A DNA stretch of 64,000 nt from Pseudaquabacterium pictum (lineage in GTDB: Bacteria; Pseudomonadota; Gammaproteobacteria; Burkholderiales; Burkholderiaceae_C). A program made the translations under genes and the position numbers. How positions within the stretch are numbered: the stretch's first letter is position 1; each line of letters starts with the position of its first letter. Under the pieces are notes generated by a model. The model was not told where the DNA came from. It made no database searches and saw only the letters and a program-made list of their open reading frames with translations. The stretch lies in assembly GCF_005403045.1 (NCBI RefSeq), contig NZ_BJCL01000006.1:248001-312000 (forward strand), read 5' to 3'. Positions 34,816 to 42,306 of this stretch are shown piece by piece.

Positions 34816-36015
34816 CTACAGCATCTGCGTGGGCGTGGGCACATCCAGCAGCAGGCGGCCGGTGAGCTCGAAGGTGGCATCGCCCACCATCATGTGCTGC
34901 GTGGCCACCTGCACATTGCGCAGGGCCCGCTGCAGCGGCGAGCTGGCGAACACCGCGCCGCCGCCGGCCAGGGTGTAGAGCCGCGCCACCAGCTCGGCCG
35001 ATGTGTGCACCGCATGGCTGGCGGCCAGGCGCAGGTCGCGCCGGGCGGCCAGCGGCAACTCGCCCGGTTGCTGGGCGGCCTGCCAGGCGGCATCCACACT
35101 GGCCAGCAGGTAGCAGCGGGCCGATTGCAGCTGCGCCTCGGCCCGGGCCACCGCATCCTGCACCGTGGCGCGGGCACCCAGCGGTCGGCTGCCGGCCTGG
35201 GGCACGCTGCGGCTGGCCTCGGCGATGAAGTGCTGCAGCGCCTCACGCGCCACGCCGGTGGCCACCGCGGCGATGGCAATCGCCAGCAGGCCGAACACCG
35301 GGAAGCGGTACAGCGGCGTCTGCAGCCGTGGGCCGTCCAGCAGGCTGGCGGTGTGGGCCAGCGGCACGAAGGCATCACGCACCTCGAACTCGCCGCTGCC
35401 GGTGCCGCACAGGCCGAAGGCGTCCCAGTTGTCGGCCAGGTGCACCTGGCTGCGGTCGAGCACCACGCTCAGCACCCGCGGGCTGCCGTCGGGCATCAGC
35501 TGCGGCTGGCCGTCCGGCCCGATCACCAGGCAGCCGGCGGTCACCAGGTCGGCATTGCGGCTGCCCGATCCCCAGGCCCAGCGGCCGCTGATGCGCAGGC
35601 CGGCCACGCCGCGCTGCTCGGTTGGCACGGCGCGGCCGCGCGGGGCGAACACGCCGGCCAGTTTCAGGTCGGGCCGCTGGAACAGCCGGGCGGCGCTGTC
35701 CTCGGGCAGGTAGGCCGCCAGCAGGGCCGAGGTGCAGCTGATGAAGCAGCACCAGGCCGCGGCGGCGTCGGTCTGCGCCAGCTGCTCGACCACCAGGTAG
35801 AAGCTGGCCGGCGGCGCCTCGTGGCCGCCCAGGGTCTGCGGGGTGAGCAGGCGGTAGAGCCCGGCCTCGGCCAGCATGTCGGCCACATCCTGCGGCAGGG
35901 CATGCTGGGCTTCGAACTCGCGGCTGCGGCCGGCCAGCGCCAGGCCGGCACGGGCCGCGGTCTGCATCAGGGCCTGGTGCTGGGGAGTGCGGGTGGCAGC
36001 GGTGGCGACGTGCAT
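34816..36015 (-). CDS. Acyl-CoA dehydrogenase-like flavoprotein (DszC/hydroxylase type)
   Basis: A 399-residue acyl-CoA-dehydrogenase-fold protein. The helical N-domain reads FEAQHALPQDVADMLAEAGL and YRLLTPQTLGGHEAPPASFY, with ISGRWAWGSGSRNADLVTAG in the middle domain and a C-terminal helical bundle. In place of the catalytic Glu region of true dehydrogenases this subgroup has HTSAELVARLYTLAGGGAVF, as in flavin-dependent monooxygenases such as DszC or HpaB-like hydroxylases. A reduced-flavin monooxygenase role is thus likely; the substrate is unknown. ATG 36015 is preferred over an upstream in-frame start at 36072. Confidence 0.85.
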   Translation of the reverse strand: MHVATAATRTPQHQALMQTAARAGLALAGRSREFEAQHALPQDVADMLAEAGLYRLLTPQTLGGHEAPPASFYLVVEQLAQTDAAAAWCCFISCTSALLAAYLPEDSAARLFQRPDLKLAGVFAPRGRAVPTEQRGVAGLRISGRWAWGSGSRNADLVTAGCLVIGPDGQPQLMPDGSPRVLSVVLDRSQVHLADNWDAFGLCGTGSGEFEVRDAFVPLAHTASLLDGPRLQTPLYRFPVFGLLAIAIAAVATGVAREALQHFIAEASRSVPQAGSRPLGARATVQDAVARAEAQLQSARCYLLASVDAAWQAAQQPGELPLAARRDLRLAASHAVHTSAELVARLYTLAGGGAVFASSPLQRALRNVQVATQHMMVGDATFELTGRLLLDVPTPTQML

Positions 36016-36088
36016 GGCGGATCCGGCGGTGGTGGCCGGGCGATGATGCACTGCACCCTGCCACCCCGCCACCGTGGCCGACCCGGTG

Positions 36089-37387
36089 TCAGCCCGGGTG
36101 CGCGGCGTCTGCCAGCAGCGTCTCCAGCGTCTGCTGGCGCACGCCGAAGAAGGCCTTCAGCGCCGCCAGCTCGTCGCGCACCGCCTGCAGCTGGGCGGGC
36201 GGCAGCGGCCGGGCGCGGCGCACCGCCAGCACCATGCGGTTCTTGCTGGTCTGTTCGGGCGAGATGAACTCGAACACCCGGGTGTCGTAGCCGGCGGTCT
36301 GCAGCAGCAGGGCGCGCAGGGTGTCGGTCAGCATCTCGGCCTGCGTGGCCATGTGGATGCCGTGGCGCAGCAGCGGCGCCAGCACCGGCGGCGCCTGCAG
36401 CTGCGGCCGCAGCTCCTGGTGGCAGCAGGGCGAGCACAGGATGATGGCCGCGCCGGCGGTGACGCCGCGGTGCATGGCCACATCGGTGGCGGTGTCGCAG
36501 GCATGCAGGGCGATCATGATGTCGGTGGCGGCGGCCGGGTGGCTGCGCACGTCGCCGGCATCGAACTGCAGGCCCTGCAGGCCCAGGCGGGCCACCGCCT
36601 GGTTGCACAGGCTGGCCAGCTCGCCACGCAGTTCCACGCCGGTGACAGCGGGCACGCGGCCGCTGGCGCGCAGGTGCTCATGCACCGCGAAGGTGAGGTA
36701 GCCCTTGCCGGCGCCGAAGTCCAGCACCCGCACCGGCTGGGCCGGATCGCGCCCGGCCAGTGGCGACTGGGCGATCGCATGGCCCAGCACCTCGACGAAC
36801 TTGTTGATCTGCCGCCACTTGCGCGCCATCGCCGGCACCAGGCGCTGCTGCGCATCGGTGATGCCCAGCTCGGCCAGGAAGGGCAGGGTGAGGGCCAGCG
36901 GATGGCGGCGGGCACGGTCGTGGCCGAGGTAGCGGCCATCGCCGGAGTCGGTGGCGCCGTCGTCCTCGTCAGCGCTGGCCGCAACGGGTGCGGCAGCGGG
37001 CGGTGCCGCCGCGCTCAGCCGCCCGATGCGCAGGCCCCACTGGCCCTTGCGGCCGCGGGCCAGCTGGATGTCATGGCCGCTGGTCTGCAGGTGGGCATGG
37101 TGGAAACCGCTGGCCGCCGCGTCACCCAGCAGGCTGTCGACCAGGGCCACCGCTTCGGTGGGCGGCAGGTTCTTGGTGATGTCCTTGGTGCGGTGGCGCC
37201 ACACCAGCGACAGCTGGTCCTGGCCCTTGATCACCACCCGGCGGGCCAGCAGCTTCAGCAGCGTGGGGTCACCGCCGTGCGGCCGGCCGAGGCCGAGCTT
37301 GACGAAGCTGCCGTCGGCCAGGCTCTGCTGCAGGCGGGCGATGAATTTCTGCGGGTCGGTCTGGGCGGCGGAGGCTGGCAGGGGCAT
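36089..37387 (-). CDS. SAM-dependent methyltransferase (Methyltransf_32 type)
   Basis: A 432-residue protein. An N-terminal ~170 residues (FIARLQQSLADGSFVKLGLG, RRVVIKGQDQLSLVWRHRTK) precede a methyltransferase domain with the SAM motif VRVLDFGAGKGYLTFAVHEH, VTGVELRGEL and the cysteine-containing IILCSPCCHQELRPQL. The latter motif is the hallmark of a family that includes uncharacterised RNA or small-molecule methyltransferases. A low-complexity Ala/Asp linker lies between the two parts. The start at 37387 follows the end of the preceding gene by 26 bases. Confidence 0.85.
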   Translation of the reverse strand: MPLPASAAQTDPQKFIARLQQSLADGSFVKLGLGRPHGGDPTLLKLLARRVVIKGQDQLSLVWRHRTKDITKNLPPTEAVALVDSLLGDAAASGFHHAHLQTSGHDIQLARGRKGQWGLRIGRLSAAAPPAAAPVAASADEDDGATDSGDGRYLGHDRARRHPLALTLPFLAELGITDAQQRLVPAMARKWRQINKFVEVLGHAIAQSPLAGRDPAQPVRVLDFGAGKGYLTFAVHEHLRASGRVPAVTGVELRGELASLCNQAVARLGLQGLQFDAGDVRSHPAAATDIMIALHACDTATDVAMHRGVTAGAAIILCSPCCHQELRPQLQAPPVLAPLLRHGIHMATQAEMLTDTLRALLLQTAGYDTRVFEFISPEQTSKNRMVLAVRRARPLPPAQLQAVRDELAALKAFFGVRQQTLETLLADAAHPG

Positions 37388-37413
37388 GGGCGCATTGTCG
37401 GCGCAGCCCCGGC

Positions 37414-38613
37414 TCAGTACAGGCTGTCGCGCTGGCGTTGCGGCAGGGCGGCGTCGTAGGCCGCGCCGTCGAAGCTGCCGCCAGTGGCGGCGGTCAGCAT
37501 CTGGCCGGCGGTGGGCAGGGCGCCACGGTCGGGCCAGGTGGCCGGCTGCCACAGCCCCGACCGCATCAGCGCCCGCGCGCACTGGAAGAACACCAGCTCG
37601 ATGGTGATCACCACCACCGTGGCCGGCGGCTTGCCGTCCACCGACAGGCGGGCCAGCAGTGCGGGGTCGGTGCTGAGGTGGGCGCGGCCGTTGATGCGCA
37701 GCGTCTCGCTGGTGCCGGGCACGAGGCACAGCAGGGCCACCCGCGGATCGGCCACGATGTTGCGCAGGCTGTCGAGCCGGTGGTTGCCGCGCCGGTCGGG
37801 CAGCAGCAGGGTGCGGCTGTCCTGCACCACCAGGGCGGGCGCCGGGTCGCCGCGCGGCGAGGCGTCCAGCCCGCCTGGCCCGCAGGTGGCCAGCACCAGG
37901 AAGGGCGAGGCCTCCAGCAGTGCGCGGTAGGGCGGGGTCAGTTCCGCGGCTTCCTTGCGCAGCGCCGCCTCGCTGGGCTGGCCGTACAGCGCGGCCAGCT
38001 GCGCCGGTGTGTCGACCCGGTGCGTGGTGGCGGCTGGCGCCGGCGCAAAGTGGATGTCGGCCGCCGGCACGGCCCGGATCGGCACGCCGAAGCTGGTCAG
38101 GTCGGCCAGGCTGGCATTGTGGTGGGCGCGGATCAGCGCACCGCTGGCGTGCGGCTTGTCATGGGTGGTGTGGGCATCGGCGGCCAGGGTGACGGCCAGG
38201 CCCAGGCCGGCGGCGCGGCGCACGGTGGTGTCGATGCAGAACTCGCTGGCATAGACAGCCACCACCAGTTGCCGGATGCCGCGGTGCGCCAGCCAGTCGG
38301 CCAGGCCGGTGTGCAGGAAGCTGTCGGGCGTGGTCTTGCGCAGGCGCATGTCGCTGTCGGCCACCGCCAGGCCGTCGGCCAGCGCCCAGCCGGGGCTGCC
38401 ATGGGCGAGGCGGTGGCCGGGCGTTGTCTCGTGCTGCACCCACAGCACCGGCACGCCGGCAGCGCGGGCGCTGGCGGCCAGGGCGTTGACGCGCTCAATC
38501 ACCGCATCGGCCTCGTGCGGGCGCGGCGCGGGCTGGAACAGCGCCTGCTGCAGGTCGATCAGCAGCAGGGCGGTGGTGGTGGCGGAGAGCGGGCCGGTCG
38601 GCGATGTGGACAT
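37414..38613 (-). CDS. Fused isochorismatase-like hydrolase and PPOX-family flavin protein
   Basis: A 399-residue two-domain protein. Residues 1-190 are an isochorismatase-like cysteine hydrolase: LLLIDLQQALF supplies the catalytic Asp and VYASEFCIDTTVRRAAGLG the nucleophile Cys126, with a Lys in KTTPDSF between. Residues ~210-399 resemble a pyridoxamine 5'-phosphate oxidase-like flavin/F420 domain (YRALLEASPFLVLATCGPGG, DSLRNIVADPRVALLCLVPG, LRINGRAHLSTDPALLARL). The two functions are normally separate genes, so this is a fusion. It may hydrolyse an amide or vinyl ether and reduce or bind a flavin; the product is unknown. ATG 38613 is preceded by a weak site. Confidence 0.85.
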   Translation of the reverse strand: MSTSPTGPLSATTTALLLIDLQQALFQPAPRPHEADAVIERVNALAASARAAGVPVLWVQHETTPGHRLAHGSPGWALADGLAVADSDMRLRKTTPDSFLHTGLADWLAHRGIRQLVVAVYASEFCIDTTVRRAAGLGLAVTLAADAHTTHDKPHASGALIRAHHNASLADLTSFGVPIRAVPAADIHFAPAPAATTHRVDTPAQLAALYGQPSEAALRKEAAELTPPYRALLEASPFLVLATCGPGGLDASPRGDPAPALVVQDSRTLLLPDRRGNHRLDSLRNIVADPRVALLCLVPGTSETLRINGRAHLSTDPALLARLSVDGKPPATVVVITIELVFFQCARALMRSGLWQPATWPDRGALPTAGQMLTAATGGSFDGAAYDAALPQRQRDSLY

Positions 38614-38629
38614 GGCGAATCCTTGGCAG

Positions 38630-40447
38630 TCAACGGGCCGGCTTGCCGGCAGCGGGCTTGGACGGCGTGCGGCTGCCGGGCTTGGCACCGGGCTTGCCGG
38701 CTGCCTTGGCGCCGGGCTTGGCGGACGCTCTGGTCCCGGCTTTGGCACCCGCTTTGCGCGTGGCCTTGGCCGCGGCCTGGCGCTGCGTCTGGCGGCTGCC
38801 GGCGCGGGCCGGGGCCTCGTTGCGCACCCGGGGCGCCAGGGCCAATGCCTCGGCCTGCGGGTCACCGCCCAGCCAGCCCTGGCAGGCCGGCTGCTGCAGC
38901 GCGCCGGCCAGCGGGCGGTAGGCCGGCGTGCCCGCTGCGCCGTCCACTGGTTGGAAGCAGGGGCCCAGGCTGTCGGCGGCAAAGCTGAAGGGCTGGCCCT
39001 GGTCGATGTGCTGCTGCAGGTCGCGCAGCGGCTGGTCCTGCAGCACGCCGCGCAGCGCGGCCACCACCCGGTGGGTGGCCAGGGGCGCGCTGATCGGGCC
39101 GTCGCGGCGGGCCTGGGCGGCCGGCACCAGCAGCTGGCGCAGCACCGCGTCCAGCCCCGGGTGGCCGGCGCGGCGCAGGGCCAGGTGCCACTGCAGCGCC
39201 AGCCACTCGCCGCGCAGGGCCTGCATTGCCGCCAGCTGCGGCGCCTGCAGGCTGAGGCCGGCCAGCTGGTTGTTCGGCAGCGTCCGCGCCGGCTCGGCCA
39301 GGTAGGCCGCGATGCGGCTGTTCAGCGCGGCGGCATAGTCGTCGGGCGTCCACAGGCCGGCGCGCAGCAGGCTGCGGTGGGCCAGGAAGTCGGCCCAGCC
39401 GTCGCTGAACCAGGCCCGCAATGCGGCATCGCCCCGGCCGGCATGGGCCAGCGGGCCGAAGCGCTCGGCTGTCCAGGCCCGTGCCAGGGCCTGGGTGAAC
39501 TGGGCCTCCAGCGCGGCATCGGCGCCCGGCCACGCCGGCGGCAGCTGCAGCGCCAGGGCATGGTGCCAGGCACTGGCCAATGCGGTCTCGGGGGTGGCGG
39601 CGGCTGCCGCGGGCAGCACCAGCAGCAGCCAGGGCGCGGCTGCGTCGCGCGGGCCAGCCGGCGCCGGCCACTGGCGCTGCTGGGCCGCCAGCGCGCGGGC
39701 GCCGGCCTGGGCCACGGTGTCGGCGCCAAAGCGCCACGGCGCCGCGGCCGGCAGCACGGCCAGCACGCCGTCGGCCGCTTGCAGCTGCAGTGCGCCGCCG
39801 GCATACAGCGCCTGCTGCACCCGTTGCGCCAGCGGTACCGGCGACGGGCCCAGCACGAACAGCGCGCTGGCGCCGGCGGCCGTGCCGTGGCTGCTGGCCC
39901 AGCGGCTGTCGGCCGCCAGGCCCTGCAGCGCGATGCAGGCGGGGGCGGCGCCGGTGTCGTCCAGGCCTTCGGGCATCGGCAGCACGCCCTGGCCGCTGAA
40001 GGCGAACCAAGTGGCGCTGAGCTGGGCATGGCCGCCCTGGGCGGCGTCGCCGGTGGGCTGCAGCATCCACTGCGCGGTGACGGTGCCGCCCGGTGCATGC
40101 GGCAGATCGCGCCAGGCCGGCTCGCCGGGCCGCGGCCGCAGGCGGGGGCTGTCGCCGGGTTGCGCCGGCAGCTCGGTGTGACCGGCCCAGCCGCCGGGCA
40201 GGTGCAGGCCGGTCTGGCTGCGGCGGCCGGCCGGAAACCGCAGCTGCACCTGCAGCTGTGGCGGTGCATCGGCGATGCCGCTGCGCATGGCCGTGACCTG
40301 CCACAGCACGGCGCAGGCCGTGGTGTCCGCCGTGGTGTTGGTCGGGGTGGATGTCGCGGTCTGCGCGGCCGCCGGCCGCAGCGCCAAGGCACTGGTCAGC
40401 AGCAGGGTGCCGAGCATGGCCAGGCGGGCAGATCGGAACAGCGGCAT
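38630..40447 (-). CDS. Secreted M61-like protein lacking catalytic residues, cationic tail
   Basis: A 605-residue exported protein with a signal peptide (cleavage after AAAQT). The central part aligns by eye with M61 glycyl-aminopeptidases: AWFSDGWADFLAHRSLLRAG near residue 346 matches the M61 segment with the third zinc ligand, but Asp stands where Glu is expected. Where HEXXH should be (about 285-300) the sequence reads ALASAWHHALALQL. So the zinc site appears lost. The last ~70 residues are repeats rich in Lys, Ala, Pro and Gly (AKPGAKAAGKPGAKPGS), highly cationic. This is probably a non-catalytic relative; its target is unknown. Confidence 0.65.
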   Translation of the reverse strand: MPLFRSARLAMLGTLLLTSALALRPAAAQTATSTPTNTTADTTACAVLWQVTAMRSGIADAPPQLQVQLRFPAGRRSQTGLHLPGGWAGHTELPAQPGDSPRLRPRPGEPAWRDLPHAPGGTVTAQWMLQPTGDAAQGGHAQLSATWFAFSGQGVLPMPEGLDDTGAAPACIALQGLAADSRWASSHGTAAGASALFVLGPSPVPLAQRVQQALYAGGALQLQAADGVLAVLPAAAPWRFGADTVAQAGARALAAQQRQWPAPAGPRDAAAPWLLLVLPAAAAATPETALASAWHHALALQLPPAWPGADAALEAQFTQALARAWTAERFGPLAHAGRGDAALRAWFSDGWADFLAHRSLLRAGLWTPDDYAAALNSRIAAYLAEPARTLPNNQLAGLSLQAPQLAAMQALRGEWLALQWHLALRRAGHPGLDAVLRQLLVPAAQARRDGPISAPLATHRVVAALRGVLQDQPLRDLQQHIDQGQPFSFAADSLGPCFQPVDGAAGTPAYRPLAGALQQPACQGWLGGDPQAEALALAPRVRNEAPARAGSRQTQRQAAAKATRKAGAKAGTRASAKPGAKAAGKPGAKPGSRTPSKPAAGKPAR

Positions 40448-40517
40448 GCGGTGTGGCGGGCCGGCGCAGGCCGGTCCAGTCGACAGGGCCGGCGAGCTTA
40501 GCCGATGCTGCCGGCAG

Positions 40518-40931
40518 CTATTGTTGCTGGGCCTGGCCCTGCTTCAGCCGCTCGAGCATCGCGCCCATCTGCTGGTGCAGCATGTGGACGGCCTTCAGCG
40601 GCCGCACCATCACCTTGAAGTCGGTGATCTGGCCGGCATCGTTCCAGCGGATCAGGTCGATGCCGTTGATCTGGATGCCGTCAATCTCGGTGGCGAACTC
40701 CAGCACCGCATCGTGGCTGCCGATGATCTCGCGCTCATAGCGGAAGCTGGCGTTGTTCAGCACCTGCATCGCGCCGGTGAGGTACTGCGTGGTGATGGCC
40801 TTGCCGCGCTGCGGGGTGTGCACCACGGGTGAGTGGAAGACCACGTCGTCGGCGAGCAGGGTGCGCAGCGCGGTCATGTCGCGGGTCTGCACCAGCCGGT
40901 GCCAGGCGTCGATCACGGGGGAGGTGGACAT
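40518..40931 (-). CDS. SnoaL/NTF2-like protein
   Basis: A 137-residue nuclear-transport-factor-2 fold protein: MSTSPVIDAWHRLVQTRDMT, then LRTLLADDVVFHSPVVHTPQ, and WNDAGQITDFKVMVRPLKAV. This cone-shaped fold is used by SnoaL-type enzymes and small ligand-binding proteins; no catalytic residues were assigned. The C-terminus is rich in Gln (LKQGQAQQQ). It is a single gene 71 bases from the M61-like gene, on the same strand. Confidence 0.88.
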   Translation of the reverse strand: MSTSPVIDAWHRLVQTRDMTALRTLLADDVVFHSPVVHTPQRGKAITTQYLTGAMQVLNNASFRYEREIIGSHDAVLEFATEIDGIQINGIDLIRWNDAGQITDFKVMVRPLKAVHMLHQQMGAMLERLKQGQAQQQ

Positions 40932-41237
40932 CGGTGTCTCCAGCAGTGGGCGGCGGCCCGGGCCCCGGGGCCGCCTGCGTGGATTCTCGCCGCCGCACCA
41001 ACCTGCCCCGCACTGCGGCATGCACCGCGGTGGCGCAGCGTGGCCGGGGACCGCCCTCAACCTGCCCCATGCCAAGGCGCCTGGCCATGCAGCGGGCCCG
41101 TGGACACGCACGTTGCTTACACGAAGTTGCAACCGCGGGCCATTGGTTTGAGGGGGGTGTTTGCCCGGATCGGTGTCAAATCAGGCATGGTTTCTGCCAT
41201 TCACTTCACTGTGTAGGACCGACCCGAAAGGACTGCG
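40932..41237. other. 306-base stretch without a gene
   Basis: No supportable gene. Promoters for the divergent SnoaL and small membrane protein genes must lie here. A near sigma-54 motif at 41101-41117 has the wrong spacing. No hairpin with a T-run and no repeat was found. Confidence 0.45.
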
Positions 41238-41519
41238 GTGCTGCGTTTCCGCCCGATGGCCACTGTGGCCGTGCTGCTGTTGACCGCCTTGGCTGCCCCT
41301 GCCAGCCAGGAGATGGCCGCGGCCGACGGCCGCCCGCTGCCCGTGGTGGCGCAGCGCAGCCCCCCCGAGGTGGCGGCGCCTGTGCAGTCCCCCAGCGCGC
41401 GCGCGCCGGACGCTGCCGATGCGGCCGAAGCCGAGGGCAGCACGACCGCGCTGGCCTTGCTGCTGGCCGGGCTGGGCGCCGTCGGCCTGATGGCCAGCCG
41501 CCTGCGGCGACCCGACTGA
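41238..41519 (+). CDS. Small predicted exported protein with a C-terminal membrane anchor
   Basis: A 93-residue protein. A signal peptide (ATVAVLLLTALAAPASQ) is followed by a Pro/Ala/Asp-rich linker, then a single hydrophobic segment (TALALLLAGLGAVGLMAS) and a basic end (RLRRPD). The C-terminus resembles PEP-CTERM anchors but lacks the Pro-Glu-Pro triad, so I do not call it one. GTG 41238 is chosen because AAAGGA lies five bases upstream; an ATG at 41256 is weaker. It stands beside a PEP-CTERM protein and may share its fate. Confidence 0.6.
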   Translation: MLRFRPMATVAVLLLTALAAPASQEMAAADGRPLPVVAQRSPPEVAAPVQSPSARAPDAADAAEAEGSTTALALLLAGLGAVGLMASRLRRPD

Positions 41520-41552
41520 CGGCATGGTGCGGGCCGTCGTGGTGGACTTGCC

Positions 41553-41568
41553 TGGCGCGAGTTTTGCT
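41553..41568 (+). promoter_or_regulatory. Sigma-54 type promoter of the PEP-CTERM gene
   Basis: TGGCGC, five bases, TTGC matches the sigma-54 consensus (TGGCAC-N5-TTGC) except for one base, with exactly ten bases between the GG and GC pairs. Transcription would start near 41580, leaving a ~178-base leader. Sigma-54 control by PrsK/PrsR is known for PEP-CTERM genes in Betaproteobacteria such as Zoogloea and Aquincola. Confidence 0.55.
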
Positions 41569-41757
41569 TTTCCTCTGCAAGTCGGGAATTTTTGTCGCAA
41601 CCCCGGGTCGTTGCTGCTTGCGGACATGGGCAGCTTGGGTTGGCAACATTTGCTGACGTTGTCGGGCACAAACCCCCCGGATCACAGGCTTCTGGCCCGA
41701 GTTTCGGGGGGCACAATCCGGTTCAGTTGGTTTTCTTTTTCGAACTCAGGAGTGGTC

Positions 41758-42213
41758 ATGAAATTCAAGCAAGCGGCTGTTGGTGCGGTACTGGCCCTGT
41801 CGGGCCTGGTTGCAAACGCAGGTGGATCGCTGGGCGTGCTGACCGAAGACGGTGAGAGCTTCAGCTCGGTGGTGTCGCAAGCGGGCATCACGTTCGACAC
41901 GTTCAGCTTCTCGCTCACGACGCTGAGCGATGTCTGGGGCGGTGCCTTCAAGTCGCCCCGGGTGCTCGGCCTGGGTGTCGAGCTGGCCCAGGGTGCGACG
42001 GTCCTCGGCGCTGACGGCGATGTGACGGACGGCTTTTCCTTCGCCGGCCTGACCGCCGGGATGTACACGCTGAAGTTCGCGGCGTTCTCCACCGGCAAGG
42101 GGTCCTACGGCGGCAACATCGCGGCCACCCCGGTGCCGGAACCCGAGACCTACGCCATGATGCTGGCCGGTCTGGTGGCCGTGGGCTTCCTGGCCCGCCG
42201 CCGTCAAGGCTGA
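41758..42213 (+). CDS. PEP-CTERM sorting-domain protein
   Basis: A 151-residue exported protein. A signal peptide (MKFKQAAVGAVLALSGLVAN, cleavage near ANA-GG) and a ~100-residue beta-rich mature part end in the PEP-CTERM tripartite signal: VPEPETYAMM, a membrane segment LAGLVAVGFL and ARRRQG. Exosortase recognises it and places the protein on the cell surface or in exopolysaccharide. The mature region has FDTFSFSLTTLSDVWGG but no recognised domain. AGGAG lies six bases before ATG 41758. Confidence 0.9.
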   Translation: MKFKQAAVGAVLALSGLVANAGGSLGVLTEDGESFSSVVSQAGITFDTFSFSLTTLSDVWGGAFKSPRVLGLGVELAQGATVLGADGDVTDGFSFAGLTAGMYTLKFAAFSTGKGSYGGNIAATPVPEPETYAMMLAGLVAVGFLARRRQG

Positions 42214-42246
42214 TCGACCGCCGGGCCTGGCCCGGCTGGCAAGAAC

Positions 42247-42272
42247 AAAAGGCGGCCTCGGCCGCCTTTTTT
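42247..42272. terminator. Bidirectional rho-independent terminator
   Basis: AAAAGGCGGC, loop CTCG, GCCGCCTTTT followed by TT. The stem is perfect and is flanked by A-rich and T-rich sides, so it works for both the PEP-CTERM gene (34 bases downstream of its stop) and the convergent icmF gene. Confidence 0.85.
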
Positions 42273-42306
42273 CATGGTGCGGCGGCAACCGGCGCCGCCG
42301 CAGCGC

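Noticed and set aside
41101-41117. Sigma-54-like TGG...TTGCT motif before the small membrane protein
   Set aside because: The spacing between the GG and GC pairs is 11 rather than 10 bases, which sigma-54 does not tolerate well.
41644-41660. TGGCA...TTTGC as a second sigma-54 site before the PEP-CTERM gene
   Set aside because: Only eight bases separate the GG and GC pairs; the site at 41553-41568 has correct spacing.
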